Source: Chitinispirillales bacterium (GTDB taxonomy: Bacteria; Fibrobacterota; Chitinivibrionia; Chitinivibrionales; Chitinivibrionaceae). Taken from it: a stretch of 27,108 nucleotides of DNA. Below the pieces are notes generated by a model. That model did not search any database and had not been told where the DNA came from. It saw only the letters and a list, made by a program, of their open reading frames with translations. The stretch lies in contig JAIRUI010000005.1 in the NCBI GenBank assembly GCA_031254455.1, positions 1 to 27,108 of the forward strand, given 5' to 3'. Of this stretch, positions 1 through 7,660 are shown in pieces; position 1 is the first letter of the stretch, and each line of letters starts with the position of its first letter. The translations under genes were made by a program, and so were the position numbers.

Positions 1-2036
1 CCGTTTTGAAGTAATTCACTCACCGCTATTGCACCGCCGTCTCTTACCGAACGCAAAGACTGCCCGCTTTCTTTTGAGGTAATTTCAAATATCGGTTCTC
101 CGGTTAATACACCTTTGTCGTCGCTTGTCTTATTTATCGTATCGGTAGCAAAGCCTTTGTAGTCGATTAACGCTTTTAAGGCGTTTTGCACATCGCCGAC
201 CGTATTTATATCACCCTTTGATACTTCAACCTCTTCGACAATGTTACCGTTCTTTTTCAATACGACATCAAGTTCCTTCTTTACTATTTCGTAATCAACT
301 CTGGTGTTGACAAGAGTGTAATTATTGTGATAAATATTGCTGTTGTGTTCGTCCACTATTCTAACAACAGGCGCAAGACCGTTCGCTATCGTGTATTCAC
401 CTACCACAGCATACGTCGGGGCGATGTAAACATGGTTTTTGTCAATCTCGTCAGACTCCAAACTCCACGTCGGATACTGTATCATCTTGTTATAAACAAA
501 CTCTCGCTTATTACCCCAGATTATCTTGATTGGTTTGGGGTTAATTACATACGTCGTCGTATTGCCGGACAAAGTAATGTTTGTGTTTGAAGTTACCGCT
601 TCGGCATTATAACGTCCTATGTCGGTGTTTTGAGTTCCTGGTTTCAACTCAACAGGAAAATTTGGGTCGCTGCTTATTGGCGTTGGCGTCTGAGGTTCGC
701 CGTTGTAAATAAGAGCCGTATTATCCCATGTTACGGTAATCGGACGCTTTTGTATTGTGAACGATAATTTTTTGTCTGCTTCCGGTATTGACGCAATTCG
801 TGCGACATAATCACCCGCGCCTGTAATCGTTGCGCTTACCGTTCCCGAATTTACATTGCTGCCTGCGTAATCGGCGGTAAAATCCGCGCCTTCCTGCAAT
901 ATCACCCACTCATCCGATGCTTTCAAATAAAGTTCTATCGTTTGAAGTTTCTTCTCTGTGTTGTCATAAATGTATGTTTTGTCGCCGGACATACGTATCG
1001 CATTGCCTTCGTTTACATCAAACCATTTTGCAATAAGCGTAATGTCTTTGGTTATCGTATTGTTTGCAAAATCCCACTGAATGTTGCTGTTCAAATCCGT
1101 AAACCAGCCCAAGAATTCATGGTTTGCTCTTGTCGGGTCATTTGGTTTACTGATTTTTGCGCCGTTGAGAATCTCAGATATTGGACTCGGATTCGGCGAG
1201 CCGCTATTGCTGTTAAATGTTACCGTCCGTAAGTATGTTACGATAACTATAACTTGACCGCTTTTGCCATCAAAGCCTTTCCTCCCCGTAATGTTATTGC
1301 CAATTGCCGAATAATTACCGCTTCCACCGCCGCCAAATCCTCCTCCACTTCCGGCTATAACTCCATCACCGCCAAAAGACTCTAAATAACCTATATTATT
1401 TATTTTTCCGGCATCACCGCCACGGCTATATTTATCATTCCATCTCACATCATCATTTTTAAATCCGTCTTTACCGGGAGATCCTTTTTCTGTTGCAAAA
1501 GCCGAAGCCGATAAACCATGGACGCTCGCACTTCCGCCTGCGCCGCCGGCTAAGGATTGGGCGGTTATTCCTCCACCTATACCACCATCCGCGTATAGTT
1601 TTATTGAGTTATATATAACAGATGTTGTTTCGCCATCTCCACCCTTACAGCCCTCCATCCACCCCTCCCAATAACCGCTATAATACTCGAATCCGCCAAT
1701 TCCTCCGCGGCCTACATTTATAGAAATAGATGCTTTTTTCGTAATACCAAATATCATATAAGCCGCTCCTCCCCCTCCACCGCCGGAACCAGTTCCAGCA
1801 TAATGGCTACCGCTCCCTTGAGCGTTGTTATTCCCACCCTGTCCTCCCCCTCCGCCGCCAACGGCGTAAACCTCTACATGTGCAGGAAAAGAATCACATT
1901 CATGAGTAACCCCTTCGTCAATATCATTATATTTATACTCCTTATATTCATTCGGTACATAATCCGCCGCATTTCCCGTTACACACAACGCGGCAATCGT
2001 CGCCGCCACTCTTAGAAATCTGTTTTTGTTCAGCAT
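1..2036 (-). CDS. Secreted glycine-rich surface protein with InlB B-repeat and MBG-like domains (3' end beyond window)
   Basis: The frame is open from an ATG at 2036 to the left edge, 678 codons without a stop, so the gene is partial at its C-terminus. The start follows AGAGGGG about 7 nt upstream. Residues 1-24 form a signal peptide (MLNKNRFLRVAATIAALC..., likely cleaved after GNA). Residues about 50-265 are very rich in Gly and Asn, with poly-Gly runs. Residues about 270-338 match a Listeria-Bacteroides InlB B-repeat: VTFNSNSG, then FLGWFT, then LIAKW. From about 345 onward come Ig-like/MBG-type modules (ITVTWDNTALIYNGEPQTP, then IKIIWGNKREFVYN). Such modules occur in large secreted adhesin-like proteins of anaerobes; no catalytic motif is seen. 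A cell-surface or extracellular matrix role is inferred. Its leader and signal peptide are paralogous to those of the LRR gene at 25704. Confidence 0.82.
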   Translation of the reverse strand, partial: MLNKNRFLRVAATIAALCVTGNAADYVPNEYKEYKYNDIDEGVTHECDSFPAHVEVYAVGGGGGGQGGNNNAQGSGSHYAGTGSGGGGGGAAYMIFGITKKASISINVGRGGIGGFEYYSGYWEGWMEGCKGGDGETTSVIYNSIKLYADGGIGGGITAQSLAGGAGGSASVHGLSASAFATEKGSPGKDGFKNDDVRWNDKYSRGGDAGKINNIGYLESFGGDGVIAGSGGGFGGGGSGNYSAIGNNITGRKGFDGKSGQVIVIVTYLRTVTFNSNSGSPNPSPISEILNGAKISKPNDPTRANHEFLGWFTDLNSNIQWDFANNTITKDITLIAKWFDVNEGNAIRMSGDKTYIYDNTEKKLQTIELYLKASDEWVILQEGADFTADYAGSNVNSGTVSATITGAGDYVARIASIPEADKKLSFTIQKRPITVTWDNTALIYNGEPQTPTPISSDPNFPVELKPGTQNTDIGRYNAEAVTSNTNITLSGNTTTYVINPKPIKIIWGNKREFVYNKMIQYPTWSLESDEIDKNHVYIAPTYAVVGEYTIANGLAPVVRIVDEHNSNIYHNNYTLVNTRVDYEIVKKELDVVLKKNGNIVEEVEVSKGDINTVGDVQNALKALIDYKGFATDTINKTSDDKGVLTGEPIFEITSKESGQSLRSVRDGGAIAVSELLQN

Positions 2037-2082
2037 AATAACACCCCTCTGTTTAATAATTTTATTATTTCCTTTGTCTATC

Positions 2083-2119
2083 TCTGGTTTGCTTCGTCAC
2101 TGCGTTCCTCGCAATGACG
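2083..2119 (-). repeat. Short dispersed repeat (GTCATTGCGA...GAAGCAA type), copy A
   Basis: On the minus strand this reads CGTCATTGCGAGGAACGCAG followed by TGACGAAGCAAACC. It is a member of the widespread family of short intergenic repeats whose accidental translation reads 'SVIASVAKQS'. It is inverted relative to copy B (2142-2170), 22 bp away, so the two can form a long stem. Confidence 0.8.
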
Positions 2120-2141
2120 TTTGTACTGTGTCAACTGTGTC

Positions 2142-2170
2142 CGTCATTGCGAGCGTAGCGAAGCAATCCA
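2142..2170 (+). repeat. Short dispersed repeat (GTCATTGCGA...GAAGCAATC type), copy B
   Basis: The plus strand reads CGTCATTGCGAGCGTAGCGA and then AGCAATCCA. It is the inverted partner of copy A and matches copy C at 25619-25644 (GTCATTGCGAACGAAGTGAA, then GCAATC). Confidence 0.8.
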
Positions 2171-2313
2171 GTCTTTCTTCTAAATCGTGTTGTCGCGCCG
2201 TACGGATATCGGATATCAGCCGAACCAAAAACATTATGAATTAGGGAAATATAGAAGAAACCTTTTGCGGTAAAAAACAGAAAAAGGTCGCTCTGCCCAT
2301 AATCATAATTCTT

Positions 2314-2465
2314 ACCACAGAAAAGAGTATGTCCAACGGATTATTAGTGTTGGAAGACGTGTCTATACAGCTAAACAGAGCAACCCTGAGAGGGTGCCGA
2401 CTATATAGACACTTAAATCGGTCAACAAAATTTCAAAAGAAACTTTATCGACTCTTTTCTGTGGT
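2314..2465 (-). repeat. 152-bp segment bounded by perfect 15-bp inverted repeats, nested pairing (candidate structured RNA or invertible cassette)
   Basis: The ends are ACCACAGAAAAGAGT (2314-2328) and ACTCTTTTCTGTGGT (2451-2465), a perfect 15-bp inverted repeat. Nested inside is a perfect 9-bp pair, GTGTCTATA (2359-2367) with TATAGACAC (2404-2412). This encloses a small ACCCT/AGGGT hairpin. Side hairpins are CCAAC/GTTGG (2333-2337 with 2349-2353) and AAATTTC/GAAACTTT (2428-2434 with 2439-2446, one bulge). On the minus strand the motif GGTTGCTCTG (2385-2376) follows the central hairpin, as GGTTGTTCTG does in the second copy. The segment lies exactly between two blocks conserved with the leader at 25321. 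No Rfam family is recognised. Confidence 0.65.
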
Positions 2466-2520
2466 ATTAATAAAATAATTTATTGTTTTGATAAATACGA
2501 GGAAAAGTTTGAAAGAGTTA

Positions 2521-2556
2521 AAAATAAAACCCGCCGCTCAATTTCTCAAGCGGCGG
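2521..2556 (-). terminator. Rho-independent terminator after the SGNH hydrolase gene
   Basis: On the minus strand an 8-bp GC-rich stem CCGCCGCT/AGCGGCGG (2556-2549 with 2538-2531, 10-nt loop) is followed by GTTTTATTTTT. It sits about 75 bp beyond the stop of the gene at 2630-3415 and just before the leader of the next minus-strand gene, so it separates the two transcription units. Confidence 0.85.
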
Positions 2557-2629
2557 AGTTGTTTGTGAAACACAAAATAATATAATCCGTTTGTTATTAT
2601 TTTGAAAGCGAAATTCTTCTTTCAAAAAT

Positions 2630-3415
2630 TTATAACAGCAAGTCGTTAAATTCCAAAAATCCTTTGACCGTCTTGAAGTAATTGTCCGCCATTATCCTAT
2701 AACCGTCGGCGTTGGGATGAATCATAATATTGTCGCCGTCATACATAAGATGGTCTTTTCCCCAGATTCCGTCCCAAATATTTGAGATAAGCGTTGCGCG
2801 GTATTTTGTTTTCAAACGGGCAAACATATTTTCGTAATCGCTATAAATAAACATATAGTCGTATTTATAAATTTCACCCCAGACTTCTATTTCCCCTTTA
2901 AGTAATTCCTGCGCTATTTCTCTGTTGTAAAATTTAACAAGGTAAATTTGTCTGTTGTCGTTGACAAGTCTTTCAAGCATTTCTTCAAAGTTTTTTTCAA
3001 CGTCGTCTTCTACAAAAGACAAATTGATATTGCCGCCGGACGTTACCTTTTCCATTTGTTCAAATAAATCGTTCGCTCCGAACTCAATAAAAATAATCGC
3101 CGGATTGTACGATAAAACTTCATCTACTCTGCTCAAAGCGTCTTGACTCGTTTCACCGCTTATACCAAGATTTATTACCGGGATATTCACCTTTTGAGCC
3201 AGATAATGCGGATACGCTTTGCTTGTATCGACCGGATAAAAGCCGCCTCTTGCTCCCCATCCCTGCGTCAAACTGTTTCCGAAGCACACGATAGTCGAAT
3301 TTTGTGCGATGTCAAGTTTCTTATAATTTCCGTCGTTTACGTTTTCCGTGTCTTTACTGCAAGATATAAGAAAAATAATCGCGGATACGATAACTAAAAT
3401 TTTTGTGATTTTCAT
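2630..3415 (-). CDS. SGNH/GDSL-family hydrolase, lipoprotein
   Basis: 261 aa. Residues 1-18 form a lipoprotein signal ending in LISC (lipid Cys19), placing the enzyme on a membrane facing the periplasm or outside. SGNH blocks are visible: block I GNSLTQGWG with nucleophile Ser48, block II GISGETSQD (Gly87), block III GAND (113-116), and block V HPNADGY with His233. These enzymes hydrolyse ester bonds, for example acyl or acetyl groups on lipids or polysaccharides; the substrate is unknown here. The usual Asp three residues before the catalytic His (DxxH) is Ile230, with Asp228 the nearest acid, so the triad may be shifted. An AGAAAGGG RBS precedes the ATG. The gene lies 47 bp downstream of the M64 peptidase gene, is probably cotranscribed with it, and ends at the terminator at 2521-2556. 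Confidence 0.85.
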   Translation of the reverse strand: MKITKILVIVSAIIFLISCSKDTENVNDGNYKKLDIAQNSTIVCFGNSLTQGWGARGGFYPVDTSKAYPHYLAQKVNIPVINLGISGETSQDALSRVDEVLSYNPAIIFIEFGANDLFEQMEKVTSGGNINLSFVEDDVEKNFEEMLERLVNDNRQIYLVKFYNREIAQELLKGEIEVWGEIYKYDYMFIYSDYENMFARLKTKYRATLISNIWDGIWGKDHLMYDGDNIMIHPNADGYRIMADNYFKTVKGFLEFNDLLL

Positions 3416-3462
3416 ATAAACCCTTTCTTGTTCAAATGAATAAATTAACCTTTTTTGTTCTT

Positions 3463-5241
3463 CTAAATCCTAATCTTCTGTTTTAAAACAGATACCCCCG
3501 CCTGTTTAACGTTAAGAATAAACGTTCCTTTAGAAAGACCGGCGGTTTTCAACCCCGTAGCGTTCAAACCGTTTACCGCACTGATATTTACTCTGTCTAG
3601 CATTCGTCCCTGAACGTTGTAAAGTTCGACAGTGTAATCGCCCGCTTTCAGATTGACGTTTATTTGCCCGTTCTTTATTCCGGCAAAAGAAATGGAAGCG
3701 GTTTTCGCCGTTTTAACTTTGTCGATGGGACTGCTGCCGTACGGAACAAATATTACATGAATCGTCGAATCGCCCGTAACGTTATCAAAAGTATATTCCA
3801 TCGACTCTCCCGTCGCAGAATTATTTGCGCCGCCAGTCGGATAGAAAATAGTCTCTCGACCGTTAACGTAAATCTGCTTAATTTCATATTCTGCGTCAGG
3901 CTCAAATATTACAGTCAACGAACCGCCGTCGGCGACGTTTTTCGTTTGAGGAATATCCGAGACGACCGCTATTCCGTCTATAGTAATTTTCCCGTTCGGA
4001 GCGCCGGTTATAGTAATTTGATGATAAATTATCAGGTTTTCGTCTAAGGCGGTTACGTTAAATTCTTTCCAAATTTCAGTCGCCTTATAAGTCTCTACGC
4101 TTGTCGGCGGAACTCGAAGGACGATTTTATCAAGATTGTTTATTCCGTAAAACACCGTCGAATTTATCTCTTGCGGCGCTGCGGCAAAATTGCTTATCGT
4201 TTTCAAAGACGTATCGCGCAAAAAGGCGTAATCGCCTATGGTTTGAACGGAACTTGGAATGATTACGCTTTCCAGATTGAAGCAACCGTTAAACGCGGCG
4301 TTGACTATACGCTTCGCTCCGCGAGGAATATCAAATGATGTTAAGGTATCGTCATTTGCTTTATACGGTTCGTCAATTATTTTTGCCATGCGCCTTATAA
4401 GTTCCGCAGAACATACACGGCAGTAGGGACTGTTGTTTCCCGAACCTTGCATAAGACACACTCCGAATCTTCCCGCCGTTAACCAGACGGTCGGAGTAAC
4501 ATGAGTTTTACACTGGTTTGGCTGTTGGTACATGCCTATGTCTTCAATCCCCAGCCATGCTCTCCACGGATTAGTATTTGGGTTGGAATCTATTGAACTG
4601 TTCGCCCGTTCCTGCATACCGGTTGTTCCGGCGCAATACTCGTCCCACAATATCCCAAGAGAATGACCGGTTTCGTGCATCATCTTTTCTATGTTGGTTT
4701 CATTATCGCCGCCTATTCCGACTACACACCACCCCGATTGAGTCCCGGGGACTTTCATACTTTCATACGCCCAACCCCATGCTTGACCTGAGTTGCCGTT
4801 GGCAAAAATCATTGTCATAGCGGTTTTCGCAGCGTGCTGCTGTATTACTGTAGCGACTTTACTTGCGTCATTAGTTCCAAAAACAAGAGACCCGCCTTTT
4901 ACAAAACCAAGGAAGCCGTCCTCGCCTGTGGAATGTGTTTCTATCGCGTAAATATTTATTCTGTCTTTGAAAAGAGTATAAGGATAACGTTTATTTATGA
5001 TTGCATCGCAAGTCTTTTGCGCCAACTCCAAAAAAGCGGTTTGCTGATTTGACGCATATCCGTCGCCTAAGATGACGAAGACGACGTTCTCCGCGTCAGA
5101 GCGTCCTCCGCCGTTATGCAATACGTGTTTAGTATTATGCTGCGCCTGTAAAGACGGAACAAACGCCGCCAATAACGCTAACGATACAAAAACAGCCTTG
5201 CGGCAAACAAGCGGTAAAGCGTTTTTTAATTTGGTTTGCAA
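3463..5241 (-). CDS. Secreted M64-family metallopeptidase with LRR, InlB-like and type-IX-secretion-like C-terminal domains
   Basis: About 592-594 aa. The N-terminus is a signal peptide (LALLAAFVPSLQAQ). The peptidase M64 (IgA-peptidase-like) domain spans about 45-290. Its zinc motif is HETGH (191-195) in the family context HExxHxxxxLxDEY (here HETGHSLGILWDEY). It is followed by a BspA-type leucine-rich stretch (about 300-400: IPSSVQTIGDYAF), a divergent InlB-like beta repeat (about 410-502) and a C-terminal beta domain (about 515-594: YTVELYNVQGRML, then LSKGTFILNVKQ) resembling type A sorting domains of type IX secretion cargo. This suggests export to the cell surface. Start choice: a GTG at 5247 abuts the GAAAGGGG RBS with no spacing, so the in-frame TTG at 5241 is better placed. 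Upstream, 88 bp separate it from nadE and include a TATACT-like -10 on the minus strand. Confidence 0.88.
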   Translation of the reverse strand: MQTKLKNALPLVCRKAVFVSLALLAAFVPSLQAQHNTKHVLHNGGGRSDAENVVFVILGDGYASNQQTAFLELAQKTCDAIINKRYPYTLFKDRINIYAIETHSTGEDGFLGFVKGGSLVFGTNDASKVATVIQQHAAKTAMTMIFANGNSGQAWGWAYESMKVPGTQSGWCVVGIGGDNETNIEKMMHETGHSLGILWDEYCAGTTGMQERANSSIDSNPNTNPWRAWLGIEDIGMYQQPNQCKTHVTPTVWLTAGRFGVCLMQGSGNNSPYCRVCSAELIRRMAKIIDEPYKANDDTLTSFDIPRGAKRIVNAAFNGCFNLESVIIPSSVQTIGDYAFLRDTSLKTISNFAAAPQEINSTVFYGINNLDKIVLRVPPTSVETYKATEIWKEFNVTALDENLIIYHQITITGAPNGKITIDGIAVVSDIPQTKNVADGGSLTVIFEPDAEYEIKQIYVNGRETIFYPTGGANNSATGESMEYTFDNVTGDSTIHVIFVPYGSSPIDKVKTAKTASISFAGIKNGQINVNLKAGDYTVELYNVQGRMLDRVNISAVNGLNATGLKTAGLSKGTFILNVKQAGVSVLKQKIRI

Positions 5242-5335
5242 CCGCACCCCCTTTCAAAAAAATTACATTTAATTTACAAGTATAATAGAATAAAGATAAA
5301 AAATCGCTTGTGTTTTAACGAAAATACTTTTTTAT

Positions 5336-6064
5336 TTAACTCTCAAACAAAATCGGCGCCGTCCGCTTATGTTCGCTTCTGTCGTGAAATCTTTTTATCA
5401 CGGCTTTGTCGTCCTCGCTTGCCTCGCCGTTCAGTAAAAATTCGTCTATGCCGCGATAAGTAATTCCCATTTCTTTTTCATCGGTCTGCCCGTCAAATAA
5501 TCCTGCCGACGGGGCTTTTTCAATAACGCAGGCCGGCGCTTTGAGAAAACGCAAAAATTCGTAAATTTCGCTGACGCTAAGGTCGGCGATCGGATTAAAA
5601 TCGCAAGCGCCGTCGCCCCATTTCGTAAAATAACCCATATATATCTCGCTTCGGTTTCCCGTTCCTGCGACAATGCGATTTTCACCGGCGGCCGCCGCGT
5701 AAAGCGTCGTCATTCGCAAACGCGGCGCTATATTGACAAGCGCGCTATTATCAAGTTGCACCGCCTTGCCCGCAATTCTGACAAATTCGTTTTTCACATC
5801 GGACAAATCGACTGTGCGCGTTTCTATATCAAACTGCTTTGCTACGGCTTGAGCGTCGGTTTTATCCGTCGTGTAATTTTGATTTGAGCCGCAGGGCATA
5901 ATAAGTCCTAAAGTATTATCACAAGCCTTTTTACAAAGAATACCGACAAGAGTGCAGTCTTTACCGCCGCTGTTTCCGTAAACGATTCCGTCCGCACCCG
6001 ACGATTTCACAACGCTTCGAATAAATTCGATTCTTTTTTGAGTTTCAAATTCATAATCCCTCAT
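5336..6064 (-). CDS. nadE: NH3-dependent NAD+ synthetase
   Basis: 242 aa, the usual length for the ammonia-dependent, single-domain form; no nitrilase/glutaminase domain is present. It adenylates nicotinate adenine dinucleotide and amidates it to NAD+ in the cytoplasm. The PP-loop reads SGGKDCT, a Cys variant of the usual SGGxDS. Other family motifs are GTGNRSE, GDGACDFNPIADLSVSEIYE, and KAPSAGLFDGQTDEKEMGITY near the C-terminus. The ATG is preceded by GAAAGGAA with a 7-nt spacer. It is divergent from the M16-family gene and heads the minus-strand run nadE, M64 peptidase, SGNH hydrolase; that association looks positional rather than functional. Confidence 0.93.
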   Translation of the reverse strand: MRDYEFETQKRIEFIRSVVKSSGADGIVYGNSGGKDCTLVGILCKKACDNTLGLIMPCGSNQNYTTDKTDAQAVAKQFDIETRTVDLSDVKNEFVRIAGKAVQLDNSALVNIAPRLRMTTLYAAAAGENRIVAGTGNRSEIYMGYFTKWGDGACDFNPIADLSVSEIYEFLRFLKAPACVIEKAPSAGLFDGQTDEKEMGITYRGIDEFLLNGEASEDDKAVIKRFHDRSEHKRTAPILFES

Positions 6065-6220
6065 CGCGCCGTTCCTTTCAAAATACGTTTATGCGTCGGA
6101 CAAATACCTTTCCATATAATATAATATTCGCCGCCAAAACAAAACGCGGGGGACTCATATCGACTTTATTTTTTGGCGAATAGTATATTTAGATAGAAAA
6201 TTTTTGGAAAAGAAATAAGA

Positions 6221-7660
6221 ATGAATAAAATATTTTTGCTTTTATTTTTTGCCGCCGGCTCGATTTTTCCGCAGTTTCTTCATCCGGATTCGTTGAAATT
6301 CGCAGAGTTGAATTGGAAAATTCCAGACGGGAAAAATTATCGTAAAACTATCGGTAAAATTCCGTTTTATTATGAAAAAGACAATTCCGTAGGAATTTTT
6401 TATCTTCAGTTAAGTTTTGAAGCGGGAAACTTGCTTGAAAATCCACAGCCAAAAGGCGCTTCACAATTGTATTCTATGTCGATTAGAAACGGTGGAAGCA
6501 AAAAGTTTTCTCCGGCGCAAATTGACAGTCTGCTTGCGCTCAACGCCGTTTCAATTTTTGTGTATAACGAAGCGAACAGAACGGATTTTATCGTTTCAGG
6601 GCTTTCGGAAAATAAAAAAACGGCGTTTGAAATTTTTGAAGACATTTTGCAAAACCCGCTTTTTGATTCGGCGAGAATAGCCATAAACGCGGCAAAATTA
6701 AAACAAAACATAACTCACAGGTTTGATAATCCGTCAAATTTACTTTCTGCCGCTTGGAAATCGCTGATTTATCCGCAGACGCCGGTAAGCGAACTTTTAT
6801 CTATGGATTTTGCCGAAAATATTATGAAAAACGATCTTTTACAGTATCATAAATATTTGATGCAAGACGCGAAAATGATTGTCGCGGCGAGCGGCGATAT
6901 TGACGAAAACACGGTGAAAAGTTTTGTGGAAAAAAATTTCGGTAAAAAACGAAACGAAAATTCACGTAGTTTCCCCGAAATAAAAACGGCGCAAAATCCG
7001 CAAACGATTATAATACACAAAGACGGATTAAATCAGTCTTACGTTAAAACGGGACTGCCGTCGTTTAAACGTCCGGATAACCGATATTATCCGCTTACGA
7101 TTTTTAACGAGATTTTAGGCGGCGGATTTAATTCACGGCTCGTATCACGGATTCGCAGCGACGAGGGATTAACTTACTCCATTTATTCTATGTTCGGCAG
7201 CGATTATCGTTTTGCCTCGACATTTAGTACACAGTTCTTCACAAAAATTGAAAACACAAATCACGCATTGGCTCTTACGCGTGAAATCGTTGAAAACACT
7301 GTAAACGAAAAATTTTTGCCAGATGAAACAAATGAAAAAATCGAACAGTTTATTTTGTCGCTTCCGTCAATTTTTCGCACGAGCGAGGACAGGGTTTCTA
7401 CATTTCTTAAAAACGAATTTGACGGCGGAAAGTCAAATCATTACATTGAATACGAAAACGAATTAAGAACTATTTCGGCGGACAGCGTAGGACTTGAGGT
7501 AAAAAAATTTTTCGATAAAAAGCAATTTTTCACGGTGATAGTCACCGACACTTCGATGTTGAAAAATTTACCGGAATATAACGGATTTTCAATTGAAAAA
7601 TTAAATCCGAAAATTATCGACGCACATTATTTTGAAAAAAATTCAGGAAAACTTGAATAA
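6221..7660 (+). CDS. M16-family (pitrilysin-like) protein, zinc site lost; probable non-catalytic partner subunit
   Basis: 479 aa with an N-terminal signal peptide (MNKIFLLLFFAAGSIFPQ), so probably periplasmic or exported. It has the two-domain M16 layout: an N-terminal M16 domain (about 45-200) and M16_C (about 215-400). Where active members carry HxxEH within GLAHxLEHM, this protein has GASQLYSM (79-86): His, Glu and His become Gln82, Ser85 and Met86. The substrate-binding Arg/Tyr pair of the C-terminal domain is kept in RSDEGLTYSIYS (Arg312, Tyr319). M16B enzymes commonly work as pairs of one zinc-bearing and one R/Y-bearing subunit, so this is likely the R/Y subunit. No catalytic partner is in the window. 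It overlaps the tgt reading frame. The start is an ATG behind a weak GGAAAAG. Confidence 0.85.
   Translation: MNKIFLLLFFAAGSIFPQFLHPDSLKFAELNWKIPDGKNYRKTIGKIPFYYEKDNSVGIFYLQLSFEAGNLLENPQPKGASQLYSMSIRNGGSKKFSPAQIDSLLALNAVSIFVYNEANRTDFIVSGLSENKKTAFEIFEDILQNPLFDSARIAINAAKLKQNITHRFDNPSNLLSAAWKSLIYPQTPVSELLSMDFAENIMKNDLLQYHKYLMQDAKMIVAASGDIDENTVKSFVEKNFGKKRNENSRSFPEIKTAQNPQTIIIHKDGLNQSYVKTGLPSFKRPDNRYYPLTIFNEILGGGFNSRLVSRIRSDEGLTYSIYSMFGSDYRFASTFSTQFFTKIENTNHALALTREIVENTVNEKFLPDETNEKIEQFILSLPSIFRTSEDRVSTFLKNEFDGGKSNHYIEYENELRTISADSVGLEVKKFFDKKQFFTVIVTDTSMLKNLPEYNGFSIEKLNPKIIDAHYFEKNSGKLE

Larger units (their letters stand above)
2037..2503 (-). promoter_or_regulatory. Long 5' leader cassette of the glycine-rich protein gene (copy 1)
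   Basis: This 467-bp gene-free stretch precedes the ATG at 2036. Read on the minus strand it contains, in order: a 38-bp AT-rich block (2503-2466) that matches 25321-25358 at 35 of 38 positions, an inverted-repeat-bounded segment (2465-2314), a conserved block (2313 to about 2207) recognisably homologous to 25510-25606, two copies of a short dispersed repeat in opposite orientation (2164-2142 and 2119-2091), and an AATTATTAAACA...GGGG RBS region. The shared order and the shared sequence around the start codon show that this leader and the one at 25321-25703 are duplicated copies. The 38-bp block is the best candidate for a promoter, but I cannot place -35 and -10 boxes with confidence. Function is inferred. 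Confidence 0.75.

Noticed and set aside
2026..2244. Plus-strand 72-codon open frame containing 'SVIASVAKQSS'
   Set aside because: It is the accidental translation of the short dispersed repeat in the leader; there is no RBS, and it overlaps the start region of the minus-strand gene.
2314..2465. 6S RNA, SRP RNA, RNase P RNA or a known riboswitch
   Set aside because: None of the family landmarks I know (SRP GGAA/GGNA apical loop with its motif, RNase P core, c-di-GMP or cobalamin conserved boxes) is present in either copy.
2314..2465. Retron msr-msd or integron attC site
   Set aside because: End-to-end inverted repeats fit loosely, but there is no reverse transcriptase or integrase in the window and no attC core (RYYYAAC/GTTRRRY) pair.
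2566..2612. AT-rich inverted repeat (CAAAATAATA ... TATTATTTTG) after the SGNH gene
   Set aside because: Low-complexity AT pairing with no T-tract context; the GC-rich hairpin at 2521-2556 is the better terminator.
2955..3397. Plus-strand open frames of 63 and 84 codons
   Set aside because: They lie entirely antisense to the SGNH hydrolase gene, with no RBS and no recognisable protein.
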